The notes under the pieces are model-generated. The model was given only the letters and a program-made list of their open reading frames with translations. It was not told where the DNA came from and made no database searches. Position numbers and translations under genes: made by a program. Positions 9,075-18,950 of a DNA stretch of 64,000 nucleotides are shown here, piece by piece. Source of the stretch: Prochlorococcus sp. AG-355-G23 (lineage in GTDB: Bacteria > Cyanobacteriota > Cyanobacteriia > PCC-6307 > Cyanobiaceae); assembly GCA_003278765.1 (NCBI GenBank), contig QCDK01000005.1, forward strand, positions 1 through 64,000, given 5' to 3'. The number at the start of each line of letters is the position of its first letter. Position 1 is the first letter of the stretch.

Positions 9075-9686
9075 TTAAGACTGATTTGCTTCGCTTGGAT
9101 GTGTGATTACTCTATCAATTAAGCCATAGTTTTTTGCTTCCTCTGCACTTAGAAAATAATCTCTATCAGTATCCTTTTCAATTTTCTCAAATGATTGGCC
9201 TGTCATATCTGCCATAGACATGTTTAACATATCTTTAATTCTTAAAATTTCCTTAGCTTCTATTTCAATATCACTTGCTTGACGTTGAGAAGTTCCTCCT
9301 AGAGGTTGATGAATCATTATCCTACTATGAGGCAAAGCAACTCTTTTACCTTTTGTGCCAGCGGCCAATAGGAACGCTCCCATTGAGGCTGCTAGGCCTA
9401 CGCAGATTGTTACTACATCACTTTTTACGTATTTGATAGTGTCATATATGGCCAAGCCAGCAGTAACTGATCCTCCCGGGCTATTTATGTATAAATAGAT
9501 AGGTTTGGAATTATCATCAGAATCAAGATAAAGCATTTGTGCAACAAGGCTATTAGCAATACCATCATTCACTTCCTGTCCAAGAAAAAGAATTCTTTCA
9601 ACACCTAGTCTTGTATATATGTCAACCCATCTTTCGTATTGACTTCCTGGAAGTCTGTAAGGCACGCTTGGAGTTCCTATTGGCAT
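9075..9686 (-). CDS. clpP: ATP-dependent Clp protease proteolytic subunit ClpP
   Basis: This 203-aa serine protease subunit keeps the full catalytic triad: Ser101 in GLAASMGA, His126 in [10 protein letters not shown] and Asp176 in TDRDYF. The oxyanion loop NSPGGSV is at 68-74. It lies 24 nt downstream of the inactive paralogue clpR. In cyanobacteria such a ClpP and ClpR pair from one transcript forms a mixed-ring core that works with ClpC in the cytoplasm. The arrangement suggests the ClpP3 type, inferred from neighbourhood. Confidence 0.96.
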   Translation of the reverse strand: MPIGTPSVPYRLPGSQYERWVDIYTRLGVERILFLGQEVNDGIANSLVAQMLYLDSDDNSKPIYLYINSPGGSVTAGLAIYDTIKYVKSDVVTICVGLAASMGAFLLAAGTKGKRVALPHSRIMIHQPLGGTSQRQASDIEIEAKEILRIKDMLNMSMADMTGQSFEKIEKDTDRDYFLSAEEAKNYGLIDRVITHPSEANQS

Positions 9687-9710
9687 GATTTTAAAATAGT
9701 TTTGTGATAG

Positions 9711-10373
9711 TTAAATTTTATTTGGTAAATCTTTTTGACTTGTGAGTATTCTATCGATAACTCCATAGTCAAGAGCTTCTTGGGGGTTGAGATAACTCAT
9801 CCTGTCAGAGTCTTTTGAGAGTTCTTCTATAGTCTTTCCAGTATTACGAGATAGAATCTCTAGCATTGATTTTTTATTCTTTAAAACTTCCTCGGCTCTT
9901 ATTTGGATATCGGTTGCTTGGCCTCTTGCTCCGCTTATAGGTTGATGCAAAACAATAGAAGCATGCGGAAGAGCGGCTCTTTGTCCCTTAGTGCCAGATG
10001 AAAGAATAACTGCAGCAGTCCCCATTGCTTGTCCGATACATATCGTATGCACTGGAGGCTTAATGTAGCTTATTGTATCGCAGATAGCGAAAGCTTCTGT
10101 TTCAAAACCTACTGCGTCACCAGTGTACCAACTTGTCCCTGTTGAATTGATATAGAAATAGATTGGTTTTTCGGGATCCTCAAACTCTAAATAAAGAAGT
10201 TGAGCAATGATTAGCTCAGTAACATCCATTCCTAGTTGTCTTTTCGCATCATCATCTGAAAATAATGGTAAACCAAGATAAACAATTCTCTCTTTCAGCA
10301 AAAGAGAGGGGAGATCTGGAGGTGGGGTCCTCATAACGGTGTTTTCGCCGTAATAAGGAGCAGATACAGTCAT
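9711..10373 (-). CDS. clpR: ClpR, catalytically inactive Clp protease subunit
   Basis: A ClpP paralogue of 220 aa if translation begins at the second ATG (MTVSAPYYGEN), which I prefer over the ATG 9 nt upstream because it matches the usual ClpR N-terminus. The position equivalent to the nucleophile is Gly (CIGQAMGTAAV in place of GLAASMGA) and the oxyanion loop is altered (NSTGTSWYTG in place of NSPGGSV). The His region (VLHQPISG) remains. It is therefore a structural subunit of the ClpP3/R ring and not a broken gene. It is the first gene of the clpR-clpP pair. Confidence 0.95.
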   Translation of the reverse strand: MTVSAPYYGENTVMRTPPPDLPSLLLKERIVYLGLPLFSDDDAKRQLGMDVTELIIAQLLYLEFEDPEKPIYFYINSTGTSWYTGDAVGFETEAFAICDTISYIKPPVHTICIGQAMGTAAVILSSGTKGQRAALPHASIVLHQPISGARGQATDIQIRAEEVLKNKKSMLEILSRNTGKTIEELSKDSDRMSYLNPQEALDYGVIDRILTSQKDLPNKI

Positions 10374-10413
10374 ATGTATCACAAAATTAAGATTGAACTG
10401 ATTCTAGCTAGAT

Positions 10414-11523
10414 TTAGCCCTGTGTCGCTGGTGATTTAAAAGATTTGTTTGACTCAGGATTATTTATTAGTTTTCCAAAGACCATTCTTCCAGTAGGAGT
10501 TTGTAATGCTCCTGTGATGACAATATCTAATCTGCTTCCAACAAAATTCTTTGCCTCATCAATTACGACCATAGTGCCATCATCTAAATATCCAATACCT
10601 TGCATTTTTTCTTTGCCTTCTCTCACGATTTTTATATTTAGTGACTCTCCTGGTTGTACTTCTGGCCTTAAAGCAATAACCAAATCACTCAAATTCATAA
10701 CTTTTAATTCTTTAACTTCAGCAATCTGTGAAAGATTATAATCAGCTGTAATTAAAGTTCCTGTCATATCCTCAGTAATTTTAAGGAGTTTTTCATCTAC
10801 CCCATTACCTTCATACTTTGTTGGGTTTATTACAAGTCTTCTCCCATATAAATCTCTTAATTCTTTTAACAACTTGAGACCTCTTCTTCCTTTGGACCTT
10901 TTTTCATTGCTGCTTGAGTCGGCTAAAGTTTGTAATTCATCAATTACACTTTGAGCAACAATTAATTGCCCTTCCAATAAGCCGCAACTTAATAGACCAT
11001 TGATTCTCCCATCAATAATTACGCTAGTATCAAGAATTTTTGGACTTGCAGCAGGGAGAATTCCTTCATTTACTAGATATGCATCAGTATTATTTGGATT
11101 GAATAATCTTAATAATGTCCTTCCATGGGTATCTGCCAACTTATAACCAAGAACACCAAAGAAAATATTGCTTAATATAGCTGCTAATGGTTTTGCGAAA
11201 AAAACCTCTCTAGGGAAGGGAATTAATAGTATTGGAGCTAGTAGGAGATTCGCAACAAGTAATCCTAAAATTAATCCAACAGACCTACTTATTAGTAAGT
11301 CCGTAGGCATTGTTCTTATTTGATCAAGAAAAGTCTTTCTAAGTTGAAGGAATACAAAACCTGCTGCTAATCCTACAAAAAAACCAATTATTGCTAAAAC
11401 AATTCTAAAACCTTCTACATTAGATATCTGTTTGAGTATGTCTATTGGTAATAAATCAACACCAAGCCAACCTGAAGCAGCCCCAGACAATACAAATAAA
11501 ATTAATACTAAGATATCTGTCAT
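10414..11523 (-). CDS. PIN-TRAM domain membrane protein (YacL-like)
   Basis: The 369-aa protein begins with about four hydrophobic segments (residues 1-130), then a PIN nuclease fold starting at ILDTSVIIDGRI (about 163-174). Acidic residues of that fold (Asp165, Asp171, a Glu near VIDELQ, and Asp in LITADYNL) match the metal site of PIN-domain RNases. The C-terminal part (about 295-365) with GKEKMQGIGYLDDGTMVVIDEA resembles a TRAM RNA-binding domain. The same order occurs in the widespread YacL family. It is probably a membrane-tethered RNase or RNA-binding protein; the true substrate is unknown. Confidence 0.85.
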   Translation of the reverse strand: MTDILVLILFVLSGAASGWLGVDLLPIDILKQISNVEGFRIVLAIIGFFVGLAAGFVFLQLRKTFLDQIRTMPTDLLISRSVGLILGLLVANLLLAPILLIPFPREVFFAKPLAAILSNIFFGVLGYKLADTHGRTLLRLFNPNNTDAYLVNEGILPAASPKILDTSVIIDGRINGLLSCGLLEGQLIVAQSVIDELQTLADSSSNEKRSKGRRGLKLLKELRDLYGRRLVINPTKYEGNGVDEKLLKITEDMTGTLITADYNLSQIAEVKELKVMNLSDLVIALRPEVQPGESLNIKIVREGKEKMQGIGYLDDGTMVVIDEAKNFVGSRLDIVITGALQTPTGRMVFGKLINNPESNKSFKSPATQG

Positions 11524-11620
11524 ATCTATAATCTACTAGGATTTATTAATTGAGTAAATAAGGATTTTATTTTTTTCGATCCTTAATACTTTGTTTGGAG
11601 CTTAAAAATGAATTTAAATT

Positions 11621-12844
11621 ATGAATAAGTTTCCAAGAAGTGCTTATGTGCACATTCCTTTTTGCCACAGAAGATGTTTTTATTGTGATTTTGCAGTTAT
11701 TCCATTAGGAAACGAAGTTGAAACTTTAAAAGGTTATGGAAGCAAAACAGTTCAAGAGTATTTGAAATTTTTATATAAAGAAATATTGTCAATTAAGCAT
11801 AAATCACCTCTATCGACAATTTATATAGGAGGTGGTACACCATCAATTTTAGATCCTGCCCAAATCAAAGAATTAGTTGATCTTTTTAGAGAAAATTATG
11901 GAATTGACTATGGTGCTGAAATCACTATGGAGGTTGATCCAGCAAGTTTTACTCAAGATGATCTTTTTGGATTCATAGATGCTGGGATAAATAGATTTAG
12001 TCTTGGAGTACAAAGTTTTAATAATCAGATACTTCAAAAGTCAGGAAGGCGTCATTTGAAGGAAGATGCAGAGAAATCTTGTTTATGGTTGAAGAGAGAA
12101 TATGATTCTGGGTTAATAAAAAGCTGGAGTTTAGACTTAATTCAAAACTTGCCACTAAGTGGATTTAAAGAATGGCAAGATGACTTAAAAAAAGCAATTA
12201 CATTTTTACCACCTCATCTATCTATTTACGATTTAAATATTGAAAATGGCACTGTTTTTAAAAAATTAATTAATTTAGGTAAATTAAAACTCCCAAATGA
12301 AGAAGAATCTTTTAGGAATAGTGAATCAACCCATTTAATTTTAAAAAACTCAGGGTATTCAAGATATGAAATCTCAAACTATTGCCTTCCGCGACATCAG
12401 TCGAGACATAATAGAGTTTACTGGAGTGGTTTAGGCTGGTGGAGTTTTGGTCAAGGTTCCACTAGTTCACCTTGGGGGGAAAAGTTTACTCGACCAAGAG
12501 TTAGTAAAGAATATAAAGAATGGGTAACTAGACAAGACAAATTTAATTTAGATTCATCTCTAACAAATAAGGAGTTTGTTTATAAAGAGCTTGATGAGAA
12601 AATAATGTTGGGATTAAGACTTAAAGAGGGTCTAGATATCAAAGAAGTTTTTAAAGAACAAAACTGGGGAAACAAAAAATTTGAAAGCAACTTCAGTAAA
12701 TTGGTTGAAGAATGGGAAAGATTTCTTGAAAGTGGACTACTAGTAAGAAAGGGGAACAGATTCTTTTTAAGTGAGCCTATTGGCATGGAACTTAGCAATC
12801 AAGTTCTTGTTTCTATGTTTAAGTGGTGGGATGAAATTAACTAA
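11621..12844 (+). CDS. hemW: radical SAM protein HemW (coproporphyrinogen oxidase-like)
   Basis: A 407-aa radical SAM protein. HIPFCHRRCFYCDFAV near the N-terminus carries the CxxxCxxC cluster ligands, followed by IYIGGGTPSIL and the GVQSF and DLI.NLP blocks shared by HemN and HemW. The short N-terminus and single CX3CX2C in this context favour HemW, a heme-trafficking or heme-insertion chaperone, over true oxygen-independent coproporphyrinogen oxidase, but older annotation often says hemN. Its last 8 nt overlap the convergent panB gene. Confidence 0.88.
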   Translation: MNKFPRSAYVHIPFCHRRCFYCDFAVIPLGNEVETLKGYGSKTVQEYLKFLYKEILSIKHKSPLSTIYIGGGTPSILDPAQIKELVDLFRENYGIDYGAEITMEVDPASFTQDDLFGFIDAGINRFSLGVQSFNNQILQKSGRRHLKEDAEKSCLWLKREYDSGLIKSWSLDLIQNLPLSGFKEWQDDLKKAITFLPPHLSIYDLNIENGTVFKKLINLGKLKLPNEEESFRNSESTHLILKNSGYSRYEISNYCLPRHQSRHNRVYWSGLGWWSFGQGSTSSPWGEKFTRPRVSKEYKEWVTRQDKFNLDSSLTNKEFVYKELDEKIMLGLRLKEGLDIKEVFKEQNWGNKKFESNFSKLVEEWERFLESGLLVRKGNRFFLSEPIGMELSNQVLVSMFKWWDEIN

Positions 12845-13610
12845 GTCTTTCACAGTCTACCCATTCTTTTAATTTATCCTTGAATAATTTCTTTCCTTGG
12901 ATAATTGGTTGGCAAAATGGAGGTTGATCATCATTGAGGCCTAACAAATCTGCAGTAACTCTTACTTGCCCATCGCAATAATTACCTGCGCCGATACCTA
13001 TTGTGGGAATTGTTAAAGAATTTTGTATTTCTTTAGCGAGTAAATCAGGAATATGTTCAAGAACTATTGAAAAACATCCTAATTCTTCAAGAATTGAAGC
13101 CTCTTTCTTGATTTTTTCTTGGCTTGCTAAGCTTTCTCCTTGTTTTCTTAACCCAATATTTAGATAGCTTTGTGGTGTGAGACCTATATGACCCATAACA
13201 GGGATTCCCATTCTTATCAATCTAGAAATAACTTTTTGTATTTCTGGTTCAGCTCCTTCCACTTTTACAGCTTTCGCATAAGTGCTCTGAATGATTTTTC
13301 CTGCATACTCAACAGCTTTGTCCTCACCACATTGGTAAGTCAGAAAAGGCATATCTGAAATGACTAAAGGTTGTTCCTCAATTTTCTTGTTAAATCCTCT
13401 TGAAACAGCATTAGTATGATAAATTATGTTATCTAAAGTTAATGGCAATGTCGATTTGTATCCTAAACAGACCATTGCTAATGAATCTCCTACTAGTACG
13501 AGATCAACATTTGCTTGTTCTGCAATAGATCCTGATATGGAGTCCCATGCAGTTAGTGCAATGATTTTGCGAGATTTTTTTTTATAATTCACTAGGTCTG
13601 AAGGTAACAT
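12837..13610 (-). CDS. panB: 3-methyl-2-oxobutanoate hydroxymethyltransferase
   Basis: The 257-aa PanB enzyme makes ketopantoate from alpha-ketoisovalerate and methylene-tetrahydrofolate, the first step of pantothenate synthesis. Family blocks are clear: ALTAWDSISGSIAEQA, LVLVGDSLAMVCLGY (about 34-48, with metal-ligand Asp), KVEGAEPEI, VMGHIGLTPQS (about 138-148) and TIGIGAGNYCDGQV (about 199-212). A YRTPG-type block is slightly altered but the active-site positions are retained. It stands alone between hemW and the SRP RNA. Confidence 0.96.
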   Translation of the reverse strand: MLPSDLVNYKKKSRKIIALTAWDSISGSIAEQANVDLVLVGDSLAMVCLGYKSTLPLTLDNIIYHTNAVSRGFNKKIEEQPLVISDMPFLTYQCGEDKAVEYAGKIIQSTYAKAVKVEGAEPEIQKVISRLIRMGIPVMGHIGLTPQSYLNIGLRKQGESLASQEKIKKEASILEELGCFSIVLEHIPDLLAKEIQNSLTIPTIGIGAGNYCDGQVRVTADLLGLNDDQPPFCQPIIQGKKLFKDKLKEWVDCERLS

Positions 13611-13657
13611 AATAAATTTATGTATCTTTTTTAATCAAGAATTGCTAATATGATTTT

Positions 13658-13751
13658 GACTCGGCCTTTCGCGGTTTTAACGCCTAAACCTGGTCAGGAC
13701 CGGAAGGTAGCAGCCACAAGGGATGCTTGAGGCAGGCGAGATAACCGGGTC
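13658..13751 (+). ncRNA. ffs: signal recognition particle RNA (small bacterial 4.5S type)
   Basis: The invariant SRP core is present: GGTCAGGACCGGAAGGTAGC (13692-13711) followed by AGCCAC, matching the domain-IV hairpin bound by Ffh. The ends pair (GACTCGG at 13658-13664 with CCGGGTC at 13745-13751, one G-U pair), giving a 94-nt molecule. Boundaries are taken from that helix and may be off by a few bases. The protein partner, ffh, is in this window at 40330. Confidence 0.93.
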
Positions 13752-13766
13752 ACTCTATTTTACCTT

Positions 13767-14882
13767 TTAACTTATATCTTTTTTATTTTGCCTTAATCTC
13801 AAGAACTCAGGAATACTCGCTCCTGATTCTTTATTGTCTGAATAATTATATAAGGGTTGATTAGATAGTCTGTTTTTTATTCTTTGCTGGTTTAATGGTT
13901 GGGTTGTTTCAAATCCCGTAGCAATTACAGTAACTTGTATCTCCCCTTCCATTGCCTCATCGACTACTGCACCAACAATAATATTTGCTTCTTGATCAAC
14001 AACATCATAAATAATTTCAGATGCGGAGGTCATGTCTTCTAAAGTCATGTCTTTGCCACCAGTAATATTTATAACGCAGCCTTTAGCTCCATCAATTCTA
14101 GCTGCTTCTAATAATGGACTATTCATTGCTGCCTGTGCTGCCTCTATAGCTCTCGATCTTCCTGAACCTATACCTATTCCGAGAAGAGCAGTGCCAGCTT
14201 CCGTCATAACTGATCTTACGTCTGCAAAATCAACATTAACTAATCCCGGGCAAGTAATTATGTCACTAATGCCCTTGACGCCCATCCTTAGAACATCATC
14301 AGCATTCCTGAATGCTTCTTGAAGGGGAGCTCCTGCTATAACGTCTTTTAATCGGTCATTTGGAATAACTATAAGAGTATCTACGTTTTCAGCTAGTCTT
14401 GCGATCCCTTCCTCTGCTTGACGCATTCTTCTTTTCCCTTCAAAAGAAAATGGTTTAGTTACGATACCCACTGTTAGAGCTCCACTTTGTTTGGCTACTT
14501 CTGCTACAACTGGTGCTGCTCCTGTCCCAGTTCCTCCGCCCATTCCAGCGGCTATAAAAACTAGATCAGATCCCTCTAAGGCTTGTTGAAGCTCTTCTTT
14601 GGATTCTTCGGCTGCTTTTTGACCAATACTTGGATTACCACCTGCACCCAAGCCTCTAGTGAGGTTTTGTCCAAGTTGAACTCTACTATCTGCAGACGAT
14701 TGTAGTAGGGCTTGTGCATCGGTATTGAGAACTCTAAATGAAACACCTTCTAAATCACTATTGATCATTCTATTGACTGCATTACTGCCACCGCCACCTA
14801 CACCAATAACTTCTATTTTGGCGTTTTGGCTTGGAAGGATTTCTCTCGAATGATCAAAGTTTGGATTGTTACCGAAGCTCAT
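13767..14882 (-). CDS. ftsZ: cell division protein FtsZ
   Basis: The 371-aa tubulin homologue polymerises with GTP into the division ring. [14 protein letters not shown] (about 26-39) and the tubulin signature [14 protein letters not shown] (about 114-127) form the GTP site, and [11 protein letters not shown] carries the T7-loop Asp residues needed for hydrolysis. The C-terminal part ends with [16 protein letters not shown], a recognisable conserved tail for binding membrane tethers and the Ftn2/ARC6-type partner also encoded here. It follows ftsQ after a 179-nt gap, so it probably has its own promoter in that gap. Confidence 0.98.
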   Translation of the reverse strand: MSFGNNPNFDHSREILPSQNAKIEVIGVGGGGSNAVNRMINSDLEGVSFRVLNTDAQALLQSSADSRVQLGQNLTRGLGAGGNPSIGQKAAEESKEELQQALEGSDLVFIAAGMGGGTGTGAAPVVAEVAKQSGALTVGIVTKPFSFEGKRRMRQAEEGIARLAENVDTLIVIPNDRLKDVIAGAPLQEAFRNADDVLRMGVKGISDIITCPGLVNVDFADVRSVMTEAGTALLGIGIGSGRSRAIEAAQAAMNSPLLEAARIDGAKGCVINITGGKDMTLEDMTSASEIIYDVVDQEANIIVGAVVDEAMEGEIQVTVIATGFETTQPLNQQRIKNRLSNQPLYNYSDNKESGASIPEFLRLRQNKKDIS

Positions 14883-15061
14883 CTCTTAATTAGGAATCTA
14901 ATACTAGTATTGGATGCATTATGAACTTACTGAGCTCATCTGTAGGAATTTGTTGAGGAAAATCCTAAAAATATTTATTTATTAAATATTTTGTGTGAAT
15001 GCAAAACCCTTATTAACACTACAATAATTAAAAAAAATTATTCAGAATACTTTTTCAAATA

Positions 15062-15787
15062 TTAGGGTTTGAACACTTTTATTTTTGGTTTATCTGGATT
15101 AGTAAGATCAATATTATCTAATTTTTTTGAAAAGCTATTTTTCTCAAATTCATTTTTAAGATTATTTATTATTTGTAATTGATAGTTGATTAAATTTGGC
15201 TTAAATCCTAATAATATTGTTTTTAAATCTTTTTCCTCAACAGTTAGAAACCCATCGGATGAAAAAGTTATTTTAACTATCTCTAATTCATAATTCTCCA
15301 TAGCGATAAAAATTTCAGATAATATTTTTTTAAATTTTTCTTGCCATCCAAAAACTTGTATGGTTAATTTATTCAAATTTTTTTCATCTACATTTTGTTT
15401 ATTTATAAAAATTCCATCTTTATCAATGAAGCCTAATATTTTTTCGTCGTTTAATATTCTTTCACCGTAAGCTATGGGAATTCTTAAATCAATATTAACT
15501 TTCAAACCAAAAGGTAATAATTCTTTATTTACCGAAACATTTTTGAGAGATAAATTTTGTTTTAACTCTTTTTCTAACAAATTAGTTTCAACAAAAATTA
15601 ATCGGATCGGAAAATTTAAAGATGAATTTTTTACTACATCATTCTCCGAAAATAATTCACTTCCTGAAATCCTAATGTCCTGAGTATCAACTTTTTTGAG
15701 AGTTTTTATGCTTAATAAGCTTGTTAAAAATAAAAATGAAATTAGAAAAAAAATACTTCTATTTTTGATTACTTTTTGTTTTTTCAC
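15062..15787 (-). CDS. ftsQ: cell division protein FtsQ
   Basis: A 241-aa bitopic protein: a basic N-terminus, one membrane span (about 12-30), then a POTRA-like domain starting VDTQDIRISGSELFSENDVV (about 33-52) and a beta domain with DLRIPIAYGERI. It is the divisome scaffold between cytoplasmic ring and septal wall enzymes. Sequence conservation is low, as is usual for FtsQ, but position between ddl and ftsZ is the classical dcw order. Its start overlaps the upstream 136-aa gene by 4 nt (ATGA type), so translation is coupled. Confidence 0.88.
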   Translation of the reverse strand: MKKQKVIKNRSIFFLISFLFLTSLLSIKTLKKVDTQDIRISGSELFSENDVVKNSSLNFPIRLIFVETNLLEKELKQNLSLKNVSVNKELLPFGLKVNIDLRIPIAYGERILNDEKILGFIDKDGIFINKQNVDEKNLNKLTIQVFGWQEKFKKILSEIFIAMENYELEIVKITFSSDGFLTVEEKDLKTILLGFKPNLINYQLQIINNLKNEFEKNSFSKKLDNIDLTNPDKPKIKVFKP

Positions 15788-16194
15788 AAGTCACATCGAG
15801 CTTTTTTCATCAGTTGTTCCATCCATTCTCTAGCTTGCTCTGCATCTGAAAATGGTACATCCATCTCTTTCCCATCCCCAACTAATCTCAACCTGCACTT
15901 ACCTTGAGATTCACTTGTTAGAGGAGCTTCTCCTGAAGTTAGTGCCATTAATTCAACTAATTCAAGTTTTTTGATTGTGAAACTATCTTTTTCTTCAAAT
16001 TTACCAGCTTCAAATGCGCTCCATTTTAGCTTCCCATTTTTTAAGGAAGCTGCACCTGAACTATCTAACTTGCACAGTTCAGAATCACTTGCCCAACTTC
16101 TAAAAAGATTTTGTCTTCTTCTTTCTAACCATCCAAGTGCAGTTAATAAAATGAAGATTAGGAGTAATGGTAACCAAAGAATTCCATGCAACAT
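15784..16194 (-). CDS. conserved cyanobacterial membrane-anchored protein of unknown function
   Basis: This 136-aa protein has one N-terminal membrane span (LHGILWLPLLLIFILLTALGWL) followed by basic residues, so the rest should face the cytoplasm. The soluble part is small with many charged residues and two Cys, and ends in EQAREWMEQLMKKARCDL. I recognise no domain. It sits between ddl (9 nt upstream) and ftsQ (4-nt overlap) inside the wall and division cluster, so a role near the divisome is a reasonable inference from context only. Confidence 0.7.
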   Translation of the reverse strand: MLHGILWLPLLLIFILLTALGWLERRRQNLFRSWASDSELCKLDSSGAASLKNGKLKWSAFEAGKFEEKDSFTIKKLELVELMALTSGEAPLTSESQGKCRLRLVGDGKEMDVPFSDAEQAREWMEQLMKKARCDL

Positions 16195-16203
16195 TTAATT
16201 AAA

Positions 16204-17271
16204 TTACAAATCTAGGGAAATATCTACCAGTTTAGCCACAAGTTGTTCAATTTTTAAACCTGAAGCTTCCCAAAGCATTGGAAACATACTGTTTTTTGTA
16301 AAACCAGGAATTGTATTTATTTCATTTAGCAAAATTTTATTTGAAGATTTTTCTAAAAAGAAATCTACTCTTGCAAAACCGAAAATATTTAGTGCTCTAC
16401 AACTTTTAATAGCAATGTCTTTAATTTCTTTTGTGATTTTAGAATCTATTTCAGCTGGGATAATTATTTTATTATTTGAATAATATTTTGAATCGTAATC
16501 GTACCAATCACTTTCGTAATGTACCTCGCCTATCTCAGAGGTTAAGAGTTTTGAATTCCCAATTATTCCGCACTCAATCTCCCTAACCTCTAAACCTTCC
16601 TCTATTAAGATTCTTGGATCTATTTCCCAAGCCTTTTCTAATGCTTGCAGTATTTCTGATTCATTTGTGACTTTGGAGATGCCAAGAGATGATCCAGAGT
16701 TTGATGGTTTAACAAAAATAGGAAAATTTAATTTTTTTAAAATTTCATCAATTATTTCATTTTTTACATCTTTATCGTTGAGATCTTTATTTTGAAAAAC
16801 TACATAATTAACTTGTGGAAGTTTAAGATTCGAGAAAATTGTTTTCATCAATATTTTATCCATTCCAAGTGCAGAGCCAATAATTCCGCATCCAACTAAA
16901 GGTTTCTTTGTAAATCTAAGTAAGCCATGAATTGATCCGTCTTCACCATTAAATCCATGTAAAAGAGGAAACCAAACATCAATATTTTGAAATGTAATTC
17001 CGTCAAGGAAGTTAATTTTTTTTTGATTAAAAATTTCTTGTTTTTTTGTTTTATTTTTTTCAATTCCACCAATTAGTATTTTTTCTGAAATATCACTATC
17101 AAGCCAATCTCCATATTTGTTTATGTAAAAGGTTTTAACTATATAGAGTTCTTTATTTCTTTCTGAATTAAATGCTTCATAAACTGTTTTCGCAGATGAT
17201 ATGGATACTTCATGTTCATTGGAATTACCGCCAAATATTAAGCCAATACATTTTTTCTTACCCCCGATCAT
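16204..17271 (-). CDS. ddl: D-alanine--D-alanine ligase
   Basis: The 355-aa ATP-grasp enzyme makes the D-Ala-D-Ala dipeptide for peptidoglycan. Visible blocks: GLIFGGNSNEHEVSISSAKTV (about 10-30), PLLHGFNGEDGSIHGLL (about 101-117), FVKPSNSGSSLGI (about 187-199, ATP-grasp loop), and the C-terminal metal-binding region NEINTIPGFTKNSMFP (about 319-334). Length is normal. It lies 12 nt after miaB and 9 nt before the unknown 136-aa gene, consistent with one operon running to ftsQ. Confidence 0.96.
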   Translation of the reverse strand: MIGGKKKCIGLIFGGNSNEHEVSISSAKTVYEAFNSERNKELYIVKTFYINKYGDWLDSDISEKILIGGIEKNKTKKQEIFNQKKINFLDGITFQNIDVWFPLLHGFNGEDGSIHGLLRFTKKPLVGCGIIGSALGMDKILMKTIFSNLKLPQVNYVVFQNKDLNDKDVKNEIIDEILKKLNFPIFVKPSNSGSSLGISKVTNESEILQALEKAWEIDPRILIEEGLEVREIECGIIGNSKLLTSEIGEVHYESDWYDYDSKYYSNNKIIIPAEIDSKITKEIKDIAIKSCRALNIFGFARVDFFLEKSSNKILLNEINTIPGFTKNSMFPMLWEASGLKIEQLVAKLVDISLDL

Positions 17272-17282
17272 TTAGAAAAAAA

Positions 17283-18677
17283 TCATAAATAAAGTTCGCC
17301 TGTTAAAGAAAAAGGTCTAGCTTCATTTATTTTGACATCTATCTCATCTCCTAATGAAAAATTAAAGTTAATGTTTTTGGGAATCTCTACAAAAGTTAAT
17401 CTATTTGTTCTAGTTCTACCCATAATTTGCGAGGAATTTTTTGGATTTAAACCCTCAATTAAAACGCTTTCGATATTATTGATATATCTTTGATTTCTAC
17501 TCCTTGCAGTTTTCTCGACCAAATCATTGATTTCCTGCAATCTAGCTTTTTTTACCTCCTCCGAAAGTTGATTCGACCAAACTGCTGCAGGCGTATTTGG
17601 TCTTGGAGAGTATGCTGCTGTATTCACTTGATCAAAGCCAATTTCTGATATTAGCTTTAATGTATCTTGATATTGTTGTTCGGTTTCTCCTGGGAAAGCA
17701 ACTATTGCGTCAGCAGTGATTGATGCATCTGGCATTAATGACCTTATATTCTCGATAATATTTTTATACTTTTTAATAGAATATCCCCTTGACATTTGTT
17801 TTAAGATTTCATCATTTCCACTTTGGAAGGGAATATGGAAATGTTCACAGACTTTATCAAGTTCATAACAAGCTTGAATCAACCTTTTTGAAAAATATCT
17901 TGGATGACTAGTAGCAAATCTTATTCTGCGAATTCCTTTAACATCATGAATATAATATAAAAGATCAGTTAGTGTATTCTCTTTTCTCCCTTCTTTTGTA
18001 GTTCCTGGAAGGTCTCTACCATAAGCATCAATGTTCTGACCCAAAAGAGTAATTTCTTTAAAATTATCATCAGCTAATTTTTGGATCTCATTTTTTATCG
18101 CATTTGGATATCTTGATTGCTCTTTTCCTCTTACAGAAGGGACTACACAATATGAACATCTTTCATTACATCCATAAATGATATTCACCCAGCCACAAAT
18201 AGAGCTTTCTCTTCTGGCACTTGTTATATCTTCAGAAATGAAGGTTTCTTCTGTGGCTGCAACTTGATTTCCTAAATCAACTTTCCCCAGAAGATTTTCA
18301 AGATTATTTACGTGTTGGGGCCCCATTACCAGATCAAGTTCTGGGACTCTTCTTAATAATGACTCTCCTTCTTGCTGCGCAAGGCAACCTGCAACAACAA
18401 GTTTTAAGTTTGGTGTTTTGTGCTTTCTTTTTGCTTGTCTTCCTAGAAAACTATAAACTTTTTGCTCCGCATTATCTCTGATTGTGCAAGTATTGTACAA
18501 GACTAAATCGGCATTTAATTCATTATCTGCTCTGGTATATCCCATCTTCTCTAGTGTCCCAGCCATTCTCTCAGAATCAGCCTTGTTCATTTGGCATCCA
18601 AATGTGGTTATCCAATAACTGCCAGTAGTTGAATTCTTTTGAGATTTTTTTTCGTCTGGTTTTGTTTTTGTTAGCAC
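17283..18677 (-). CDS. miaB: tRNA-2-methylthio-N6-dimethylallyladenosine synthase
   Basis: The 464-aa methylthiotransferase adds a methylthio group to i6A37 of tRNAs reading UNN codons. The N-terminal domain holds three cluster Cys ([32 protein letters not shown]), the radical SAM centre has [17 protein letters not shown] (about 168-184), and a TRAM domain closes the protein. Length and order are standard. It is the first gene of the minus-strand block miaB-ddl-unknown-ftsQ. The ATG at 18677 leaves a slightly long polar N-terminal tail, so the true start could be a little internal. Confidence 0.96.
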   Translation of the reverse strand: MLTKTKPDEKKSQKNSTTGSYWITTFGCQMNKADSERMAGTLEKMGYTRADNELNADLVLYNTCTIRDNAEQKVYSFLGRQAKRKHKTPNLKLVVAGCLAQQEGESLLRRVPELDLVMGPQHVNNLENLLGKVDLGNQVAATEETFISEDITSARRESSICGWVNIIYGCNERCSYCVVPSVRGKEQSRYPNAIKNEIQKLADDNFKEITLLGQNIDAYGRDLPGTTKEGRKENTLTDLLYYIHDVKGIRRIRFATSHPRYFSKRLIQACYELDKVCEHFHIPFQSGNDEILKQMSRGYSIKKYKNIIENIRSLMPDASITADAIVAFPGETEQQYQDTLKLISEIGFDQVNTAAYSPRPNTPAAVWSNQLSEEVKKARLQEINDLVEKTARSRNQRYINNIESVLIEGLNPKNSSQIMGRTRTNRLTFVEIPKNINFNFSLGDEIDVKINEARPFSLTGELYL

Positions 18678-18749
18678 TTTGCTAGGAATTTTTTATGATT
18701 CTTTAATTCAAAATTACAAGTTAAATAATTTTGTTGCAATATTTTTGAG

Positions 18750-18822
18750 GGCGAGCGAGGGGATTCGAACCCCCGAATAGCGGCGCCACAAGCCGCTGCC
18801 TTAACCACTTGGCGACGCCCGC
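18750..18822 (-). tRNA. tRNA-His (anticodon GTG)
   Basis: On the minus strand the acceptor GCGGGCG pairs with CGCTCGC (one G-U pair). The anticodon stem GCGGC/GCCGC closes loop TTGTGGC (anticodon GTG), and the T arm reads GGGGG-TTCGAAT-CCCCT. The base before the first paired nucleotide (18823) is G on this strand, providing the G-1 typical of tRNA-His. CCA is not encoded. Confidence 0.97.
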
Positions 18823-18950
18823 CTCACATTTATAAATTTAACAACTCGAGGGTGATTTTTCATAGTTATTTTTATCTTTTAGCGAAATTTTAATTTTTTC
18901 TAATTCAGTAAAGTTTTCTTATGATTTAAAATAAAAGAAAATTTAAAAAT

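Noticed and set aside
9711-10373. clpR as a decayed clpP
   Set aside because: Loss of the catalytic Ser is the defining state of ClpR, a conserved structural subunit; the frame is intact.
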